The notes under the pieces: model-generated
The model's input: only the letters and a program-made list of their open reading frames with translations
Told to the model about the DNA's origin: nothing
The model's database searches: none
Assembly (NCBI GenBank): GCA_039621445.1
Contig: CP154954.1
Coordinates: forward strand, 6,049,693-6,113,692
Reading direction: 5' to 3'
Source of the DNA: Euglena gracilis
Taxonomy: Eukaryota > Euglenida > Euglenophyceae > Euglenales
Length of the DNA stretch: 64,000 nucleotides
Position numbers and translations under genes: made by a program
In this document: piece by piece, positions 59,520 through 64,000 of the stretch
Position numbering within the stretch: the stretch's first letter is position 1
Layout: each line of letters starts with the position of its first letter

Positions 59520-61060
59520 GCGCTCACACTTCAGTGCATATTTAATTTAGACCTAAATGTTTGCAAATCTTCATCCATGCTGGCACTTTTGAAACAAAAT
59601 GCCCCAAATTCGTTCAGTATCAAAATAAAAAGCAGGGGCAAAAAGGCTTCAATGTTTTTTGCAGACTCCTAAAAATGAACAAACTTGTTACAAATGAGCC
59701 GTCCACACAGGATGCACGCATGTGTGTGTTTATGTGCGTGCATGCATGAACATTTGTTAGTCCAGGGGACATCTGTTTCTTAGACGATCAAAATGTTTTT
59801 GATACAAAGCCAGCAGCGCAGAACATGGCAGGTAGGGAAAATTCCGGACCCTTTGGAATTCGGACCCAAGGAATAGGGGGATATGGAGACGCCCCCCACC
59901 TAAATAGTCGCATGACCCATCTTTGGACAGTTGCAAATGCGAGCACCCCCCCTCTATGGGGTCCGGTTCTGGACCCACCTACCCCCGCTGGGTGGGGGAG
60001 GGGTCTTCTGAGTTAAAAAAAAAAAAAGAAACCCTGACAAGACAGTGACAGGCGAGTGGGGGTGGTCTGGACACCTTGGTCAAGGATGGAGATCTTTATA
60101 TCGAACCTTTTCTTGTTTGCACAAAAAGAAGCGCTAGGAGAGTTTTTTCTAAACAAACTCAAGAAGTGGCATCCCCAGGAACCATGACAATCCAATCACC
60201 AGCAACACGTAGCCGAAATCTTTTGGGATGGGGATGGACATTGAGGGGGGATACGGATCCTGGGAGAAAGGAGACAAATTATGGAAGCTGTGTTTGTTTG
60301 TGCATGGCGAAAAATGAATGAATCCGACCGTTAAAATGAAACTTTGATCCTGCTATTTTGTTACGCTTCAACTCACTGTTCATTCAGAAAATGTTTTATG
60401 GGGGAAAGACATTTTTAGATTTCAAAATGAGGGCATAAGAAACACACAAATTTGAAAACCTGCAAAATTGATATAAAACAACGTGTTTCCTCGAAATTTG
60501 CAGTTCTGTCACAATAAATAAAGACTGTAATTGTGGCAATAACCCTAATCCCATCCATTACGGACCACAATAGGAGTATTTTGAGGTTAAGATGAGAGAT
60601 TCATTTAATGACCTCGGGCCAAAAAGGGTTTTTGGCCCCTTTTCCTGGGCCAAAAACCCACCACCCAACTTTTTTTCTTCAAAAACCCACCCACCCAAAA
60701 CCCCCTGGGGGCTCTACCCCCACCCACCCACCCACCCACCCAAAACCACCCAGAATCACACCAAAGGCCTTCAGCCGAGCTGGACTGACAAATGCCACAC
60801 CCAACCCCAGGAGTATAAAAAAAAACAACTCTAAGCACATTCAAGGGAAAGTTCACCGAAAAAAGGGTCATATAAATTTCAACAAAAATGGGTCGACTTC
60901 GGGGAAGAAGTCACATCTGGCATCCTTGGACCATCGCCCATCCACCCAGACGTCAAAAGATATATTTTTCGACATCTTGTCTTTCGAGTTCGACCCCTGG
61001 ACCGGCTGTTGGCTGCTTAGGGTGGTGTTCAAGGGGCGGTCGTCGTGGGGGAGAAAGAAG
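59520..61060. other. No gene seen
   Basis: The first exon of the MGST3-like gene may lie here, but I could not identify it. CCCACCC-type repeats at 60660-60750 resemble those at 20215-20260 (AAAAACCCACCCACCC). Confidence 0.35.
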
Positions 61061-61066
61061 GGACCC

Positions 61067-61494
61067 CAGGGTTCGATATAAGGAGAGGAGGGGGGGGGTG
61101 GTCCGGACCCCCCTGCGGGCCAGGAGGGGGGGGGGTGGGGGGGGGACACTCCCCCCACCTAAACAGTGGCGCGGTCAGGGTGACTGATTTTCGGCATGGC
61201 GCGAAGCGCCGGGCCGAAAAATTTTGACCCCCCAAAACGACCAAAAGTGCCATTTTGGGCACTTTTTGGGCAAAAATTGGCCAAAAATGCAAAAAAATTT
61301 TCGGCGCGAAGCGCCGGAGGAAAAAATTGACCCTTTTTTGGGGGGGTCCCGGGTACCCCCCGAGGGTCGGTCCAGACCCCCCTTGCAGGTGGGGGGGGGG
61401 GTGGTCCGGACCCCCCCTGCGGGCCAGGAGGGGGGGGGGTGGGGGGGACACCCCCCCACCTAAACCATGTACGCCCTCCTTATATCGAACCCTG
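61067..61494. mobile_element. hAT-type MITE, copy 2, with 8-bp target-site duplication
   Basis: Ends CAGGGTTCGATATAAGGAG and CTCCTTATATCGAACCCTG. Flanked on both sides by AGGGACCC (61059-61066 and 61495-61502), a different 8-bp duplication from copy 1, which shows an independent insertion. 428 bp; two GGCGCGAAGCGCC hairpins inside; the body is collinear with 2699-3166. Confidence 0.95.
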
Positions 61495-61925
61495 AGGGAC
61501 CCCCCTGGTCCGGAACCCCTACGCATGGGGGAGTCCTGACTCTCTCTCTGATCAAGCAAAAGAGGGACACACCGTGACCCCAAACCATGGACACCTTGAC
61601 TTGAACGAAACCCTCCCCTGGGGGTTCTCCTCAGATCAGGACCTGCCTTCCAGATTGACTGGTCTGGCCAGCAAGAAATCCCAATCAGTTGATTTTAACG
61701 CTGTATGGGTCGGCTGCGTTTCAGATCGCATCGCAGGACCCAGACGCAAGCATAGAGGCGAGAACAGAGACGAACCATCTTCACTGCAAACACAAATAGA
61801 CTGCCAACGGTCAGCCTGATCACTTGCGTGGCGGGCCGTACCAAGAATTTTTGAGTCCAACCCTGGGAGGAGGCGGTCTAAGCACTCAATCTACCAACCC
61901 AGGGGGATATCTGAGAACATTCATT

Positions 61926-62060
61926 ACCCCCCCCCCCCGGGAAATTGACGCCACCGGGCAATTGCCGCCCCCGGGCAATTGTCACCCCTAGCTGTGCCGG
62001 CCAATATGTCACCCCGGGAAATTGTCACCCCCCTCCGTGCTGCCCAATCTGTCACCCCCC
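61926..62060. repeat. Word-plus-C-run element (AATTGTCACC family)
   Basis: CCCGGGAAATTGACGCC, CGGGCAATTGCCGCC, GGGCAATTGTCACCCC, ATATGTCACCCCGGGAAATT, GTCACCCCC, CTGTCACCCCCCC: six or more close variants of one 15-bp word. Confidence 0.8.
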
Positions 62061-62479
62061 CACAGAAGATGTTTGTGAACTTTCTTCTCGCCGACACGAC
62101 AGCCAAATGAGTTTAGTGTAAGATGGCACTGGAATTGCATTTGAAGGCTTTCAGCATCTGAGAACGTTCATACCAAACTGAAAACAAATAGAACGTATCA
62201 GACCAGACTGATTCCCTGCAGTGTGTTCAAAAGAAAAAAAACAAAAAAAACAAAAAAGGGACTCTTGAAATACCTCCCACCCAACTGCCGCACGTGCAAA
62301 AATAAAATAAAAAGTCGCAACTGGAGAAGGGGCTACTCCCCGGAGAGTGTGCGAGAACTCCCTGGGAGGGCTGAAACCATGGTTTGATATTGTGGGACAA
62401 AGGCAAGTTTCAGCTTGACACGGCAAACAATTGAGGGGCAGCAATCAACAATAACCTCCCCAAATTTCATATTATTATA

Positions 62480-62640
62480 CCCGCCCCCCCCCCCCTTGTC
62501 GTACGACCGGGTTCCTGAAACCTGTGACCGGGGGGGGGGGGTGGTTGTAACACCCCACTAACCTTCAATCTGGGACCGGGGGGTGGTCATAAATGGGGGG
62601 TGGTCGTACGACTAGGGGACTAGGGGGGGGGGGTAATTTG
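62480..62640. repeat. Word-plus-G-run foldback (GTCGTACGAC family)
   Basis: C-run, TTGTCGTACGACCGGG at the left; GGTCGTACGACTAGGGG and a final G-run at the right. GGTGGTTGTAACACC, GACCGGGGGGTGG and GGTGGTCATAAATGGGG lie between. Confidence 0.8.
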
Positions 62641-63540
62641 TAAGGGAGAAATTAGGCCCAAATTCAGCCTAACTTTGACCGAAAGCGGTTCCACCAAACT
62701 CCACCCCATTTCAAAATTTTCAAAAAAGTGAGATATTGCCGGAAGACTGGCCTTAACTCTAACCCTATTCCCCTGAGATAACCCCAACTTTCCGAATTCT
62801 TTCTGGGTGGAACTATAGGGCCCTTCCCCTTGGATGATCTGCATGCCCCCCCCTGGATGGCACAGGCTCAAGCTGAACAATTTATTTTGCCAGAAAAGGT
62901 TGCCTTTTGCCTTCGCCTCAGAACATAAATTCACTCAGTGACTCCCCGGGTGGGGGTACTTTTTCCCGGGCCCAAACCCCCCCCCCCCCAATCCCCCCCC
63001 CCCCAAGAGGGTCAACCACCCATCCACTCAAATCCAGCCAAATACAGCCAAAAACGCTAAAAACACTTACTGGCCCAGCCTTTTGGTCGGGCAAAAACCT
63101 GACCCATGGTGCACCCCACGGGGGTAGTCCCGGGGCCCAACCCACCCATCCACTCTCGAAAAGCCCCTCGGGGGAGGGCTCACACAGCTGTTAAATGAAT
63201 CTATGCTCCAGACAATGATACTTTTCAAAATCTATTTCTGTCTGGCATTTAAATTTGGTAAACAAGGGGCTCTACATTTTTGAATTGTTCTCACAAGCGG
63301 AGTTCATATTTGGGGTTGTCCCAGGAGGGTCACGGTCGGGGATCTTGTTTAAGATCCTCGTGCATGAATGTGAAATGTGAAAAATACACAGCAAAAACCT
63401 TGAATATAGTGTGCCCTGTGAACTCCCCTTTGCTGTGCAAGTCTTCTGACACACAAATGCCTTATGCAAAATGCCAAAAATACAACCACAGCCAATTGGC
63501 ACATAGCACGTAGCATAAATGTATGGTGTATGGCACTAAA

Positions 63541-63774
63541 CCCCCCCTAATAGAAGCACGGGGCCGCTACAAGCGCAGGGTCCAAATAAAAGTGCACCCC
63601 CGCCGCCGAAGGCGGCGGTCTGCTACAGGCGCACCCCCCCCCCATTTTGATGGGATTTCTAAAGAAAATCAACCAAAATCGCGCAGACAGGGTCCAAATA
63701 GAAGTGCACCCCCGCCGCCGGAGGCGGCGGTCCACTATAAGCGCACCCGTGCTTCTATTAGAGGGGGGGGGGGT
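63541..63774. repeat. Word-plus-G-run foldback (AATAGAAGCAC family)
   Basis: Starts CCCCCCCTAATAGAAGCACG and ends CCCGTGCTTCTATTAGAGGG. Inside, a block of about 56 bp (GGGTCCAAATA.AAGTGCACCC, GCCGCCG.AGGCGGCGGTC, AAGCGCAC) occurs twice in direct orientation. CTACAAGCGCA-like words appear at least three more times. Confidence 0.9.
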
Positions 63775-64000
63775 TAACTACAGTGATATGGCGGATGGCA
63801 CTATCTCGAAATATTTTGAGGTTGTTGTAAGGATGCAATTTAAGCCTCCCCCTTTGCGGGGCCTGAAAATTTCAGACGTTGCTTGATTCAACTGCCCCAG
63901 GTTGCATTCACCGCCACAAGCCTTGACCCCATAGATGAAATTGGACGCTGCAATATCCAACGGTGGGAAAAAAATTCCTGTGCTCAGCCTTCACACAAGC

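Noticed and set aside
59870-60110. A third hAT-type MITE
   Set aside because: TTTATATCGAACCTTTT resembles one terminus and CCACCTAAATAGTCGC resembles the body, but no second terminus or duplication is visible.

Overview
This is a eukaryotic nuclear window. It has long GT-AG introns, GC-rich 75-190 bp exons inside repeat-rich DNA, microsatellites, and several classes of eukaryotic transposon. There is no operon-like organisation and I recognise no rRNA or tRNA. GC-rich codon use in exons, huge introns and tyrosine-recombinase retroelements would suit an alga or another protist with a large repeat-rich genome, but I cannot name the species.

Region 1 (about 1.6-27.1 kb, minus strand): one intron-rich gene that I identify as the catalytic subunit of Rab3 GTPase-activating protein (RAB3GAP1 family). 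About 22 exon islands lie in the order expected of the protein, from an N-terminal island at 27.1 kb to the C-terminal stop at 1600. Splice phases match at several joins (12.85/11.88, 11.77/11.15, 7.10/6.75 and 6.59/5.58 kb). The introns hold a hAT-type MITE with target-site duplication, a 160-bp satellite, an 18-bp and an 11-bp minisatellite, GTGC and TG microsatellites, and AT-rich blocks.

Region 2 (about 27-43.7 kb): no conserved host gene recognised. It is a field of foldback elements in which a short AT-rich word (GTCAATT, GACAATA, GTCTTATTTTT, GTGACTAACT and similar) is repeatedly flanked by G- or C-runs. It also holds a decayed Crypton-like tyrosine-recombinase transposon (36.2-38.3 kb) between two five-unit minisatellites, a perfect 122-bp palindrome at 38.6 kb, and a roughly 1-kb tandem array at 41.65-42.65 kb.

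Region 3 (43.73-53.35 kb): two complete head-to-tail DIRS-type retrotransposons, 33 bp apart. They have split inverted termini, an internal complementary region, and a gag-like / RT-RNase H / Dam-like methyltransferase / tyrosine recombinase coding order. Behind them is a rearranged terminus fragment of the same family. Most reading-frame breaks in these elements sit at G- or C-runs.

Region 4 (53.4-64 kb): two minus-strand exons (55.6 and 59.4 kb) of a microsomal glutathione S-transferase 3-like (MAPEG) gene, with a large ATATAC array in the intron; a second intact copy of the hAT-type MITE at 61.07-61.49 kb with its own 8-bp duplication; and three more word-plus-G-run foldback elements up to 63.8 kb. 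All exon edges are read by eye and may be off by a few bases.
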